This document shows, one piece after another, positions 33,195-45,156 of a stretch of 64,000 bases of DNA. Position 1 is the first letter of the stretch. The number at the start of each line of letters is the position of its first letter. A program made the translations under genes and the position numbers. The stretch is from Neoechinorhynchus agilis. Lineage: Eukaryota; Acanthocephala. Location: positions 3,100,001 to 3,164,000 of the forward strand of contig CM121343.1 in NCBI GenBank assembly GCA_051530055.1. The letters run 5' to 3'. Under the pieces are notes generated by a model. The model ran no database searches and was not told the DNA's origin. It saw only the letters and a program-made list of their open reading frames with translations.

Positions 33195-33420
33195 TGAATT
33201 ATGGTTAGAAGTCTACATTCTCGGTAAATGATCTTTTTTCGATTAAAAACGTTTTGCGAATCATGTAAGGGGTATTAGAACTAATGATGAACCCCTTACG
33301 AGGTTCACAGAACGTTTTTAATCGAAAAAAGATCATTTACCGCGAATGTAGACTTTTAACCATAATAATTTCAATCACATGTCCCCGGTACCTCCTCGCA
33401 TATATCGACATTTGAAGTTA
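33195..33420. mobile_element. Foldback element, ~75 bp arms
   Basis: The left arm (TTAGAAGTCTACATTCTCGG ... TTTTCGATTAAAAACG) pairs with the right arm (33286-33365). The centre contains AAGGGGTATTAG...GAACCCCTTACG. Related sequence lies at 6495-6575. Outer right flank CCTCCTCGCATATATCGACA also matches that copy. Confidence 0.8.
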
Positions 33421-34627
33421 ATGAATTTTGCTTGAATCATTTGATTAGAACAATTGGAAATGCTACAAGAGAACTCTGACTATCACGGATATCTTTGTCT
33501 TTAAACAAAAGTACGTTTTACAACGTAGAAATAATACCTGAGCGGTTTTAAATCATGAACACCACACACACATAGTCAATTGGGTTCGATAAAACCGAAG
33601 AGAATTCCATCTATTAATCGATTGAAATAGCCAACACTATGGAAGGGAGCAAAGCAAACGCTTCTCTCGAATTACATTTACAGAGGAAGGCAGCTTATGG
33701 AGTTGACGATCCCAGGTTACCGAATCAAACGAAAACAATCTTTTAGATTCAATTGATCAAAAATGACTGACGACCCAAGAATGTAAGCAGCAAATAGTCT
33801 TCAAAATTCTGAATCTTCTTATAATTTGAAAGATCCCGATGCCCCACTAACTTTTGAAATCAAGTTTTGAATATGCGCGCCTCTAGATTTAAGGTTAGGG
33901 CGACACATTAGCGAGCCTTGGTGGAAAACGTGGTGTCGTTGTTTTTGGATTTGATGTCGAACCGGGCAACTTCTCATTTTTTATAAGTTCGTCTCACCGC
34001 GTTCAGTAGTTTCGTTCACCTTATTCGATGGCGTTAGAATGATCCATGTATCTAGCTAAAACTCTTCAAATTTGCCTAGAAAACGTAGAATGGAACCATA
34101 CTCGAAACCAAGCTACCCAGATGATCACCTAAAAAGTCATTTATTCGTTTTAACATTCTCATGTTTAACGCCAACTGAGAAGCTACAATAGGCCTTATTT
34201 TTATTGGACCCTTTATAGCTGACCAATGGCATTCCAACGTAAAAATATGGTTGAAATCAACTTAACAAAAGATTGAATGCATTTACCATGACAATACCCT
34301 AAAACAATGTATGAACAAGAGTACTAAAGATTCCCAATGTGACCGTCCCAAGATTGGACAAACTAATGATTCCAATCGGAGAACACCGTAGGACGTTAGT
34401 TCTGCCCTGGTTAATCACGTTTCGATGAATCATACGATTGATTTCGGCCGTTCAAATACATCATTATACCATGAGAAACGAGCATGATTATCATTTCAAA
34501 TTGAACTTCCCTATATCATCCTACCTTTGTATAGATTCTGAAGTTCTTCGTAAAATACGTATTTATTTCGAATTGACCAAAAAAAACACAGACACATATA
34601 TGTGCATTCTGCTGAACGTTTTTCATC
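33421..34627. other. Gene-free stretch downstream of MED12
   Basis: Apart from the dispersed repeat at 33595-33790 nothing was recognised. The end next to 34627 is probably the MED12 3' untranslated region. Confidence 0.4.
33595..33790 (+). repeat. Dispersed repeat, copy 1
   Basis: GAGAATTCCATCTATTAATC, ATTGAAATAGCCAACAC, GTTGACGATCCCAGGTTACC and TTTTAGATTCAATTGATCAA all recur in reverse complement and in the same order at 48755-48985. The copies differ at many sites and by small gaps. No coding capacity was seen. Confidence 0.7.
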
Positions 34628-37600
34628 TCATTGGACGGACGGAGTGTGGTTTGAAGACTGTCCGCTGTTGATGTTTGTATCTTCTGCACTTTGAAACATT
34701 GCTTCACCGCTAATATTTCGAGGAATTCCCATGATGCGTGCCGGTTGCATTGGTAGTCGTAAGGCTTGTCTGTTCCGAATGAGCATTGCACTATGGGAAG
34801 GTGGTGGTTGAGACATTCCTACTCCCATTTGTGGACGCAAATATGGATCTGTTCCAACATTCGGAGGACCGTATTGCATGGTTGCTGCTTGGTTTAAGGC
34901 AGAGCACCGCTGCTGCTGCTGCTGTTGCTGATAAAGCTCATTGTTAGGTAACTGAAATCCACGTATTCGCTTTATTGGAGCGTTAAATCGCTGTTCATCG
35001 TAGGGACCGCCGTACATGAAATGATTCGAACCTCTAAACCCCATGGGAATCAGTCGATGGTGAAATGGCGGTTGATTGTAATATACAGGAGGTAACTGCT
35101 GTTGCGACTGAGATTGGGGACCGGTTGCAGGTTGACCGGGACACATTAAGGTTGGCATCATTTGAGTTTGCGAAATGATTGGAGGATTATTCGGACGAAT
35201 GTTAACTCCTGTTGGTGGTTGTTGCTGAGTCATCATCCAATCTCCATTGGTCATCTGCTCATAGTTCCGTTTAATAAGAGAGTCTTGATTAACCATGAAA
35301 TTCTTTTGCTGTGGATTTTGGTTGAACGACTGCTGACTGACGGATGATGTGTTAGATGACGATGGTTGCTGTTGTTGAACGTTCCACTGAATTGGATCTG
35401 TAAGATTACCTTGAACAAACGGAGTTTGAGGTGGCGTGGAGGTCCGTGAAGCAACTTTTTGTTGATTTTGCTTCCTCTTTCGACTGGATTTCTTCGGGGA
35501 AGCAGCACTCCCTGGAGTCCTACTACTTGCTGATAGTTCCGAAGGGTTCATCGATGATTGAGATAAGATGACTTGCGGATGATTACTATGTTGTATGCCA
35601 TTTTCGTAGACATCTTCAGGAAGAGTAATAGTCTCGAAGCAGGTATCGTTCATGTTGCACAAAACATAGTGGTTGTGCTGTTCCAATCGGGTGTGGTCGT
35701 ACCTCAATTGCCTGATTGGCTGATGGATTGGAGCAAACCATGACAAATAGGTAGAAGATGCATTACGGATGCCTTCAAACATGCTCCATGCGGAAATGGA
35801 CTTCAATTGCATCTGTCTCTCATTCGTACTACTTTTTATTGACGGTGCCATCGGAACAGATAACAACAAATTAAATGGTTTTCGATTATGGGCCAATAGG
35901 CGCTCAGTGAGTACAGCGTATTTGTTTTTTGAAGGCATCCCACTCAATTGACTTAATATTATCTTTGAAATGGCGTGATATTTAGTATCGTCAGCGTAAC
36001 AAAGTCTATAAACGAGTGATCTAATGATATCGAATAGCATATCTTCTATGTCGGAATCACCGGTATCCTTATATGGACTGTACCAGGTATCACTCATCAA
36101 TAATAATTTGACCAAAAGCACTATCCATTCCATTAGAGCTGCAGTTCCCTTTAGTTGCAATAGGCCTTCGGATTATATTTCAAATTTTAAAAACTTTACA
36201 CCAGGTCCATGAAAATACGGGATTAGTAATTGAATTCGATATTTCGGAGACACAATCTTGCGCTTTTATCAAGGTTGTAAACAATAATCTTATCGACTAG
36301 ATCTGATAGATTAATTTACACTCTTGACAAAAGGCACAATGGCCGCTTTTAAAAAAATCTCTGAACAATTTTTTGAAGTGTGTGTTAGAATAATCAACAG
36401 TGGAACTGCCGCATTAAAGTGTCACAATCTTTGTCGACATCTTTGATGATAAGCCAGAATAAGTTCAAATTCCAAAATATTAGATTATCTAGTTCGGTTT
36501 GTTGACCGTTTTTAGAGTTTGGTTTTTGAAATAGCGAGGTGTTATCATCACCACAAAGTGTTTTTAGTTGTTCTTTGATTAGCGTTAAAATACTCTCATT
36601 AGATCCTTCAAATGAATCGACGCAACAGAACAGTAATGTCAATATCGGAAATTCGTGGACACTTAAGTGCCTGTTACCTTGAAAAGTCTCATTTGTTTGT
36701 GTGTCTATAAGAACTAGAAGTCTAAGTTGACCAAATAGTTGCCGTGCAAATTCAGGAAACATAGAAATGAGCTGTTGAGCAATCATGAGCACGCTGATCT
36801 GGTTATACCAACCATTTTTGCCACTGTCTAAAACCATTGCAGGAATTTGGAGATGTTGTGATTCATTGTCGATGGAAACTGTCGATTCAGTTTCAGTACT
36901 GCACGAATGTAAGTGATTGGCTATAACAGTCGCAAGGCCGTCAAAATTGGAGCTTGGTTTGTTTAAGAATGTGAAGACTGCGTAGACTAGTATGTATCGA
37001 AAGTTCCAAAGACTACACTTGGTAACTATTTCGTTAAATTCATCGACGGTGCTTGTGTTTCCAAACAAAAGCCATGAGCCAATCAATGAGAGGTTCTTTT
37101 CGCATATTACAGAATCATAAAGTATCTCTCTTAACTGGCTTGCTGATTCAAATATTCGGTTAGTTTGTTGCTTGGTGGATGTCCTTGGCTTTACGGTTTG
37201 GTACTGTGTGATAATGTTCTTGATGTGACTGCCTGCTCGACCGCAGATCGCATGCGCTGTATGAAGTGCAATTTGCGAATGTTGATATTTTCTTTTTCGG
37301 TTATTGGCTTCGTCGCTGTTTGTTGTCGCAACGGTCATTTGAGAATTAAACATAATTAGATGTTTTGCGAGTATTAAAAATAAGTCAGTAACACACGTTT
37401 CCTGGTCGACAGATGAATCTTCAATACAATAATTATCTTGAAAAGAAAATGGATCATTGAAACACCTTTCCTGAGTATCCAGGATCTTCTTGATTACGAG
37501 GCAGCTTAATTCAACTGCACTTGTCGATTCCACTAAATTTCTCGTCAATTGAAGATACGAGTTGTTGACTATTCCGGCTATAGTTGTCAATAGGTTTGGA

Positions 37601-40600
37601 AGTGTTACAACTCCTCTTGCTACAGCCATCCAAATAACATTAACGAACATGTTCTCATCAAAATCAGGAGCCGAAGAAGCTGTTCTGATCATTGTCGAAA
37701 TCACTCGAGTCCAACATGCTCCTAAATGTTGACTGCAGTGTACTTTTTGTGCGTATAGGTTCAGGTAATTGGATACTTGAGTGATCGACAATCGCTGAAG
37801 GAACTGAAAAAATTCAGTGATTGTTTTTATTGCTGATTTTTCATTTGAAGTCGATGATGATTTGTGGAGGTGTATTAATATACGTCGTGCCACTTCATCA
37901 TCCTCAAGTCGTGCCCAATTGCACGATTTCGACGTACATGTCATACCAGTGCCCGGCGTATTATACATTGGACAGGATAATTTAAAGATATGGGGACAAA
38001 CCGATCGATTGTCATTAGTGCAAGTACACATCCTTAGTTTACTGAACAATCGTCGATAAAGTACCCTTGCTGACACTATAAGTGTTGCATAAGGAATATT
38101 CAATATTTGATTTGTTCCACGAATGCTTAATAGTAAATTACAGCATTCGAATAAATTATCGAAAATCCTGAGGGCAGTTGATCGAAATTGTTGGACTAAC
38201 AGAGATGTATATTGCCTCGACACTGCTATTGCATCTCCTAACAGCCTCAATGTGTTCGGATCAACTGAATGTTTTAACAATGTGAGACTTGTATCGAAGG
38301 TAAGTCCCAGAAGTTCGAAATAGGCAAACCTAAGACAACCACTGGACCTCATTAGATCATATACTAACTCAAATCTCAGACATAAATCGTGGCATTTGCT
38401 ATTGTGATTCATTAGCCGCTTCTTAAGTCGATCGCACAAGCGGTCACATATTAAATACTGCTCATGAACGCAAAGATTGAATTTAAAATATGTAAATAAG
38501 GAAGTCTTTGCAATTTTATTCCTATGTGCCACTTTAGCGATCTTATATGCGCTTATCATTATTTCTGCTCTTCTTCTACGAGTATTATCTTTAAATCCGT
38601 AAAGAACGCTCAACCGACTTCCAAGTTGAAGGTCGGAGTTAGGCGCTTTACTTACGATTGGTATGTGAATGAGCAGAAACGATAAATTATCCGAATCTTC
38701 CGTTTTGTCATCTGAAACCGCAGAGTTAAGCGATTGCGAAAAGCGTAATTTTTCCAAAGCATATCCGAAATTAAACGTTCCATTTTGAATAAGCATGCTA
38801 AATAAGAGGCATGTTTTTCGCAGGATCACGTTATAGGCTAGAATATGAGCGGATCGTAAAGTCAAAAAGTTTATCAGTGACTCAAAAAGTATACGCTCGG
38901 CTTTGATTCTGTATCCGTCTTCGTCTGCTTCTACCGATAAAGAACTAGAGCATTGAGGATCGGAGTTTTTTATATTCCAACAGCGAACATTTGATAGCTG
39001 AGTTAAAGCAAAAACGATCAGATAAATTCGACTGACTGATGTTTCCTTGTAGCACTCTTCATTTTCTTGATCAATCAGAGCCCAATCACATAGAATCCAT
39101 ACTACTTTTTGCAAGCCGATCACAAAACCATTGTTCTCGCACTTTTGTTGTTCATCAAACATAAAGCGCTTTATCACTGACAGGAATTTCTTTGGAAATC
39201 TATGTTCCATCGCAATGCTTGTGCATTGATCCAGATACTCGCAGGATAATGAAACTGGAATTATTGGCTGTTTGTATCGATTGATTTGATTTAAGTAGTC
39301 AATTAAGTAGCAAGTGTTATTAAGAGGGTGATTAATGGCCTGTTCAAGCACAACATCGGAGTTCCAACCATCCTGCAGTAACTGATTTCTTGATTTGATT
39401 CGTTGTTTATTTATTTGGATTTGCTCCGAAAAAACCGCATTTTGGCCGTCTTTACAGTTTGAGGACGTCGAGTAAGAAAAATCCACAAATGCAGTCGACG
39501 TTTTATCGCTTAGTTGATCCAACGACGGTTTGACCAGACTTTGTTCAACTTGTTTGGACACCTCAGAAGGAAGAGAAACAAGAACCAATGCATCCGGATA
39601 GTCGAGGACGACTCTATGAATGAATAAGGCAAATAGTTCATACAGCCGTTGAATTCTTGAATTTTGATCGGAATTTGCTGATATTGAAGAAGGAGTTTCC
39701 TGATGATCATTATCAAGAACTGCTCGGACGACTTTAATAGCTGAGCAAGAGTAAAACGTAAGTAAGCGTGTAGCGTATTCAGACTTGAAGATGAGATTAG
39801 ATAGTTTGAGTGACAACGCCATTATCCGTTGGCAAACATGGACTGATACTGCAGTTTGAGAACCGACATGTCTGACAGTTCGTTCGCATATCCAGTCTAA
39901 AACGCCTTGATGATCCGTGAGATTTTCCGCAGTCATGACCACAGTAAGATCACTGAGGTAATCAAAGAACGTTAAAGTGCCGGAATACGCGTTCAGATGT
40001 GATTTTACTGCTCCAGCTCCACTGGACGAAACGATTTCGTCGAGCGCCTTACCCATCGTGTCGCACAAAGCACACGTCCATTCTGAGCTCAAATCAGCGG
40101 CCATGTCACATCTACGCTTCCATTTTGGATCGGAATTACATGAGTGAGCCGCGTGGAGTTTGATATACAAAACTGCCTTATGAACGGGTACCATTGAATC
40201 GAACAAATGATTAAAAACGTCTTCCTTTTGTAAAAATACGGGTACTTGATGACTGATATGGCCGTTCACAATGACTTGTTCACTTTGAGATGAGAGTCTT
40301 TGGAACCAATCTCGAGCTTTGTCTTTAGAAATAGCGGCAATAAAGAAAGCATCCCTAAGCGTTCCACGCTTCAGTTTGTGTAAATCATTCACTTGAACAT
40401 TCCCATCTCGACCTTCTCCTAAAGCAAGAAGCATATGAGCATATTCAGCACGAATATTACAAAGAATCGATTTGCTCAATAAAGTACTGTACTCATTTAT
40501 TGGCCGCGGTAATCCGTATTGGTATCCATTCCTGACTGTATCCACATTCAAACAATCTTCAGGCTGATTCCCGTCGTACATATTGTCATCACTGGGCAAA

Positions 40601-40650
40601 AGAAGTCGCCAAGTCTCAGTTGTACATAAAGACTTTCCACGGTTCAACAT
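34628..40650 (-). CDS. MED12: Mediator subunit 12 (MED12)
   Basis: MED12 links cyclin C/CDK8 to Mediator and controls Pol II transcription. Two exons, 40650-36399 and 36138-34628, join in phase across a 260-base intron, giving about 1920 residues. The N-terminus matches family features: HQVPVFLQKEDVFNHLFDSM against human KKVPIFSKKEEVFGYL. The middle has LSVLYGFKDNTRRRRAEIM against LVVLFGVGKQRDDARHAI. The second exon has ISAWSMFEGIRNA against ISPWDLFEGLKPS, then a Gln/Pro/Asn-rich tail with a pure Gln run (YQQQQQQQRC), the usual MED12 C-terminal style. Start is placed at MLNRGKSL; an earlier in-frame codon exists but an acceptor lies between them, so an upstream exon is possible. The intron carries half of a foldback element. 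The C. elegans counterpart is dpy-22/let-19-module biology. Confidence 0.9.
36209..36290 (+). repeat. Foldback element half inside the MED12 intron
   Basis: AGTAATTGAATTCGATATTT followed by CGGAGACACAATCTTGCG matches the left side of the elements at 21975 and 19355. Confidence 0.6.
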
Positions 40651-40742
40651 AAAACACAACCTGAACGACAATAAAATACCGTTCCAAACCAACACTCAAA
40701 TGTAAAGTGAATACATTCTTTCTGATGAATTTACCTCATGAT

Positions 40743-40911
40743 TCACAGAATTGAACGTCCACGGATGTGAGAATCGTTCATATTTCCTATCGGTCGCTCC
40801 GGTTTCCACTCTCTAATCATCCGCTTAATTGGCATTGTAAAGAATAGGACAGGGGACCAAATTGGAGGTAACCAATTGGCACCTTCTTCAGAAATGCCCA
40901 AATCCTGCAGG
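40743..40911 (-). CDS. Possible small gene or 5' exon next to MED12
   Basis: After an acceptor-like CTGCAG at 40906-40911 the minus strand is open for about 55 codons: DLGISEEGANWLPPIWSPVL, then FFTMPIKRMIREWKPERPIG, ending HIRGRSIL. Composition looks like protein. It could be the last exon of a small upstream gene or an upstream MED12 exon. I do not recognise it and could not place its start. Confidence 0.35.
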
Positions 40912-41059
40912 TTTAAACTTAAAATAAATCCATCATTTGGCACGCGAAGGCTTTATAGGCATTTGAAAATCGAGAAGCATTAATACGAGTTTCCTTGCAA
41001 TGCATATTCAGGCGGTCTGCCACGATCAATCGTCAATCCCCAACACAAAACGTTTGAAA

Positions 41060-41765
41060 TGGTACTCAAGTCAAAGTGATCGTTCAAAACGCTTAATTTT
41101 GCCTTTATCTTCATTTCCGCCCTTTTCGAAAACTCAAATCAAAGTGATCCTTCAAAAGGTTAAATTTTGCTTTTATCTTGATTTCCTCCCCTCTTCGGGT
41201 ACTCAAATCCGAGCGATCCTTCAAAAGGTTAAATTTTGCTTTTATCTTCATTTCCGCCCTTTTCGAAAACTCAAATCAAAGTGATCCTTCAAAAGGTTAA
41301 ATTTTGCTTTTATCTTGATTTCCTCCCCTCTTCGGGTACTCAAATCCGAGCGATCCTTCAAAAGGTTAAATTTTGCTTTTATCTTCATTTCCGCCCTTTT
41401 CGAAAACTCAAATCAAAGTGATCCTTCAAAAGGTTAAATTTTGCTTTTATCTTGATTTCCGCTCTTTTTCTCGAGTACTGAAATCAAAGTGATCGTTCAA
41501 AAGGTTAAATTTTGTTTTTATCTTGATTTCCGCTCTTTTTCTCGGGTACTCAAATCAAAGTGATCGTTCAAAAGGTTAAATTTTATTTTTATCTTGATTT
41601 CCTCCCTTTCCCTAACGTAATCAAATCAAAGTGATCGTTCAAAAGGTTAAATTTTGCTTTTATCTTGATTTCCAATCTCTTTCTCGGGTACTCAAATCAA
41701 AGAGATCGTTCAAAATGTTGAATTTTGCTTTTATCTTAATTTCCTCTGTTTTTCGTAAGCGAACC
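41060..41765. repeat. Minisatellite, ~68 bp unit in ~137 bp pairs
   Basis: The unit contains CTCAAATCAAAGTGATCCTTC, AAAAGGTTAAATTTTGCTTT and TATCTTGATTTCC. In the left part two variants alternate (CGCCCTTTTCGAAAA and CTCCCCTCTTCGGGT), so the exact repeat is 137 bp (41141 to 41278). To the right only single, more diverged units follow. It abuts the LINE fragment at 41790. Confidence 0.9.
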
Positions 41766-41784
41766 TATACCTCTCTCGTCTCAC

Positions 41785-43005
41785 TTCAAACTTTTCTCAT
41801 ACGCCGACGATCTCAACCCCATCACACAATCATCATCACACCTTTCCCTCTCTTTAACATCTAACGAAATCGCACACATACAAGATTTATGCACCAATCA
41901 CAAACTCCACCTGAATTTCTCTAAATGCTTCGAAATGATCCCCGCAATCTCCCGCAACATCATATCCTAATCCGAGCTTCCAAAGAAACATCCAATGAAT
42001 GACTTCCTCGGAATTCTGGATCTCCAATTTCAATCAAATCTGAAGTGGGACTCTCATTATCTTTAAAATTTATCTCCTCAAGCGCAACCGCCATTTAGGA
42101 GTCCCCTCGCCCGCATTCTCCAAATTTTACCACAGATTTATTTTACCTTCCCACCTTTCCCTCTCTTTAACATCTAACGAAATCACACACATAAAAAAGA
42201 TTTATGTACCAATCACAAAAACTCTACCTAAACTTCTCTAAATGGCTCGAGTTCATCCCCCGCAATCTCCCGTTGTCCCTTATCCTGCCTCGAGCTTCCA
42301 AATAACATCTTAAGGGTTACCTTCCTACGAATTCTGGGTTTCTGATTTCAATCAACCCTGAAGTGGCATTCGTACTTTACACTTTCCCTCAAATGCAATA
42401 CCTTTAAAATCCACCTACTAAAACGTCTCCGCCATTTAAGTGTTCCTTCGCGAGATCTTTCCAAATTTTACTACAGCTTCATTTCACCCTCCCTCGCCTA
42501 CGGCTATTCCGTCTTTTTCAACCTGTCCAAATCACCAATCCGTCGTCTTGAAACATTTCAAAGAAAAGCCTCAAAAATTTGCATACGATTTTCAACAAAC
42601 AATCAACACGCCTATCAACCCTTGAACCACAATTTTTGTCACATTTTATTCCCCTTTTCACATGAGTACAACACCCGTAATCCCAATTCCTTTCATCCTC
42701 CCTTTATCTCCGCTCCTTTTTCCATACTGCCTAATCTTCTCGGATATCAAAATGAACCGGAGGAAATACCCAACCTCAGAAGCTCTCCTACTCCAATATC
42801 CACCAACTTTCACGCCCGACTGGACCTATAATCCACTCCAAAATGAAACAACCACACCCAAGGAACCTATCATTTGGTTCGATTGTTCACGAGGATCCAG
42901 TGGTACATGGTTTTTCAGCTACTTTGATCAATAATAAAACGTCTTATTATTACGTTCATGAAATAGTAGACATTGTCACATTAGACCCGATTTCGAACCC
43001 AAACG
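41785..43005 (+). mobile_element. LINE reverse-transcriptase end, duplicated and broken
   Basis: FSYADDLNPI at 41794-41823 is the catalytic YADD box of a non-LTR reverse transcriptase. It is followed by LCTNHKLHLNFSKCFEM and FLGILDLQFQSNLKWDSH, the usual LGI...W..H region. A second partial copy of the same region begins near 42140. Then come the C-terminal part (FNLSKSPIRRLETFQRKAS) and the 3' end shared with the 0.5, 15.6, 19.8 and 30.7 kb copies. Frameshifts and stops are many; the copy is dead. Confidence 0.8.
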
Positions 43006-44489
43006 CCATTAGCCATCTTGCTTCTTAATTTTTCTTCTTAAAAGCAAACTCTAAGGCTGTTGATTGCATTATATAATTGAATGTCAGCATATTTATTGTC
43101 TCAATATTTTTAAATTTAGTAGTCGATTTTTCGTCAAGGATGCTTTATCTCTAAATTGTTTTTCTACACCGCACAGGATTATACTTAGTACTATTCTGAC
43201 GAATATAATAATCAATTCGATTGTTGTGCGTTTAAAGTGCTTCTTTTCAAACTATGATGTAATTTTGACGTTAAAGATTCGTTTCCTTCCTTTGGATTGT
43301 TGTCCAAATTATAATTTCATTGTCACGAACGCTCCATAATTTTTCATATTCTTTTCGGAAAATGTCGATTGGACTGTATTTGAAAGTAAATCTCAAGTTC
43401 GGAAAGCAATGTAATGTTTTATTGCATAGCGACGTCCTGGAAAACTTCCGATCGCCATCAATCAATCTAGTAATTCACTTGATATATCTTCCTCACCCAT
43501 TTTTTAGACCCATGGCAGAAAGTCGACTGTCATAAATCCAAGCTAAGCTTAAAGAGAAAATATTCTTTTTTTGACGAAGTCCTAATATCGAGGAAATTGA
43601 TCTCTCTAGAAGTCAACATTGCAAATTACAAAAAGAAAAGTTAGTCAAATGGGTATTGTTGGCGGAAAATACCCTGAGGCAATATTTCTTTTCGTTGCTA
43701 TTAGGCTAACAATAAGAGACGTCCCAACTTTATATTGAATCGTCGTTTATATTTACGAGAGTTGATTTCATTGGTTAATATCCATTTGGGAAGTACAGAT
43801 TGAAAGAAGGCGCTGAAGTGCCGATTGGAAGAGGATTCGATTTTAACGATCTATTCGGAATCCAGAATATATGTTATTGAGAAAGATCAACATCATTTCC
43901 TCGGTTTAGATGAAACGGTTTGTTTAAAGATCAATTGAAATTTTGTAATAATGGGCCTTAATAAGAGAAGGATTTCAGGCTTCAAGCGTATTTTGGCATT
44001 TGTCACAACTTTCAAATGGAGAAGTTAAAGATTATCTTATTAGTCACAGATTCTTAATGTTAAATAAAGCTTAAGCGTTACAAAGTTGAATCGCGATGGA
44101 CCATTGTATTGCTTCACTAAGAAGTGGTCGCAAAGCAACAATATCATTTGTGGTTACATAACCAACTTCAACCACTTCAAATGACAGTCGATACGACACA
44201 ATGCTTTGGACAAAGATGGGTTCCTTTTGACTTCCTGCAACAGCAGCCTATATATAATTGTTTTTCTTAACTTCCAGTGAATGTACAATACTTCACATTT
44301 GTATCATTGGAGAGGACGGTTGTATTAATGAGAATCCACCATTTTAGGACGCACATTCATGGGTTTATTTCTTAGATTTTAAACTTAGTTTCGTTGTTGA
44401 CTTATTCATTTCCTTTATATTCGATGAACCCGGTTGATGGATTTACTTTTTCGCAGATTAGTACTTGATGCGACATACTTTTTGTCATC
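43006..44489. other. Gene-free stretch
   Basis: Only short, unconvincing open frames occur. No repeat with a second copy in the window was recognised between about 43050 and 44480. Confidence 0.4.
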
Positions 44490-44910
44490 GACAGAGAAAA
44501 TCCTTCGGGTCAATTAAAGGATAATTTTGGTGAACATACTCCCGGTAATAGCAAATTTGATTTTGATTTGAGATATTTCGAAGGAGGTAACCTAAATTCT
44601 AAGGCACATTGAATTGCTGGACCAAATGGACTTTTTTAAATCAGTTGATTTCAATGGACAACATCCGGTTATTCATCGACAGAGAAAACCCTTCGGGTTA
44701 ATCAAAGTATAATTTTGGTGAACATACTCCCGGTAATAGCAAATTTGATTTTGATTTGAGATATTTCGAAGGAGGTAACCTCGCCTCATCAGCCATTGTT
44801 AAAATGTTAAAACCGCAATGAGTGATGAGGATCTCAAATAAATCAAATTTGCTATTACTAGGAGTATGTTCACCAAAATTATCCTTTTTTATTTTTCTCA
44901 TTATGTCCAA
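44490..44910. mobile_element. Foldback element with a duplicated left arm
   Basis: The block TTGGTGAACATACTCCCGGT, AATAGCAAATTTGATTTTGA and TTTGAGATATTTCGAAGGAGG occurs at 44525-44590 and again at 44707-44780. It then appears in reverse complement at 44830-44890 (ATCTCAAATAAATCAAATTT ... GAGTATGTTCACCAAAATTA). The complete hairpin is about 44690-44905. The first block is an extra partial copy. Confidence 0.75.
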
Positions 44911-45156
44911 AGGTACAATGCGGTCTCATTTCCAAGTAGTCTACTTAAGGGTAGGTAGTCAGTGAATTTGCGGTTCCGGAAAACTTCGCTTGAGTGCTAG
45001 TGCAAATAGTCACTGTCTGGACCAGTGGACCCATCGTATACAATCGCGACCAAAGTAACGCGGACTAATAAATGTGAAAACCGTAGTTTCTCGGATTGCG
45101 TAAAATGGTGATAACGATTCGTTCGACCCTTGAATTCTTATTCTCTTGTAGATTGT

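Noticed and set aside
40743-40943. First coding exon of MED12
   Set aside because: The frame does not join to the main exon through an obvious donor and has no similarity to known MED12 N-termini. It is listed separately with low confidence.
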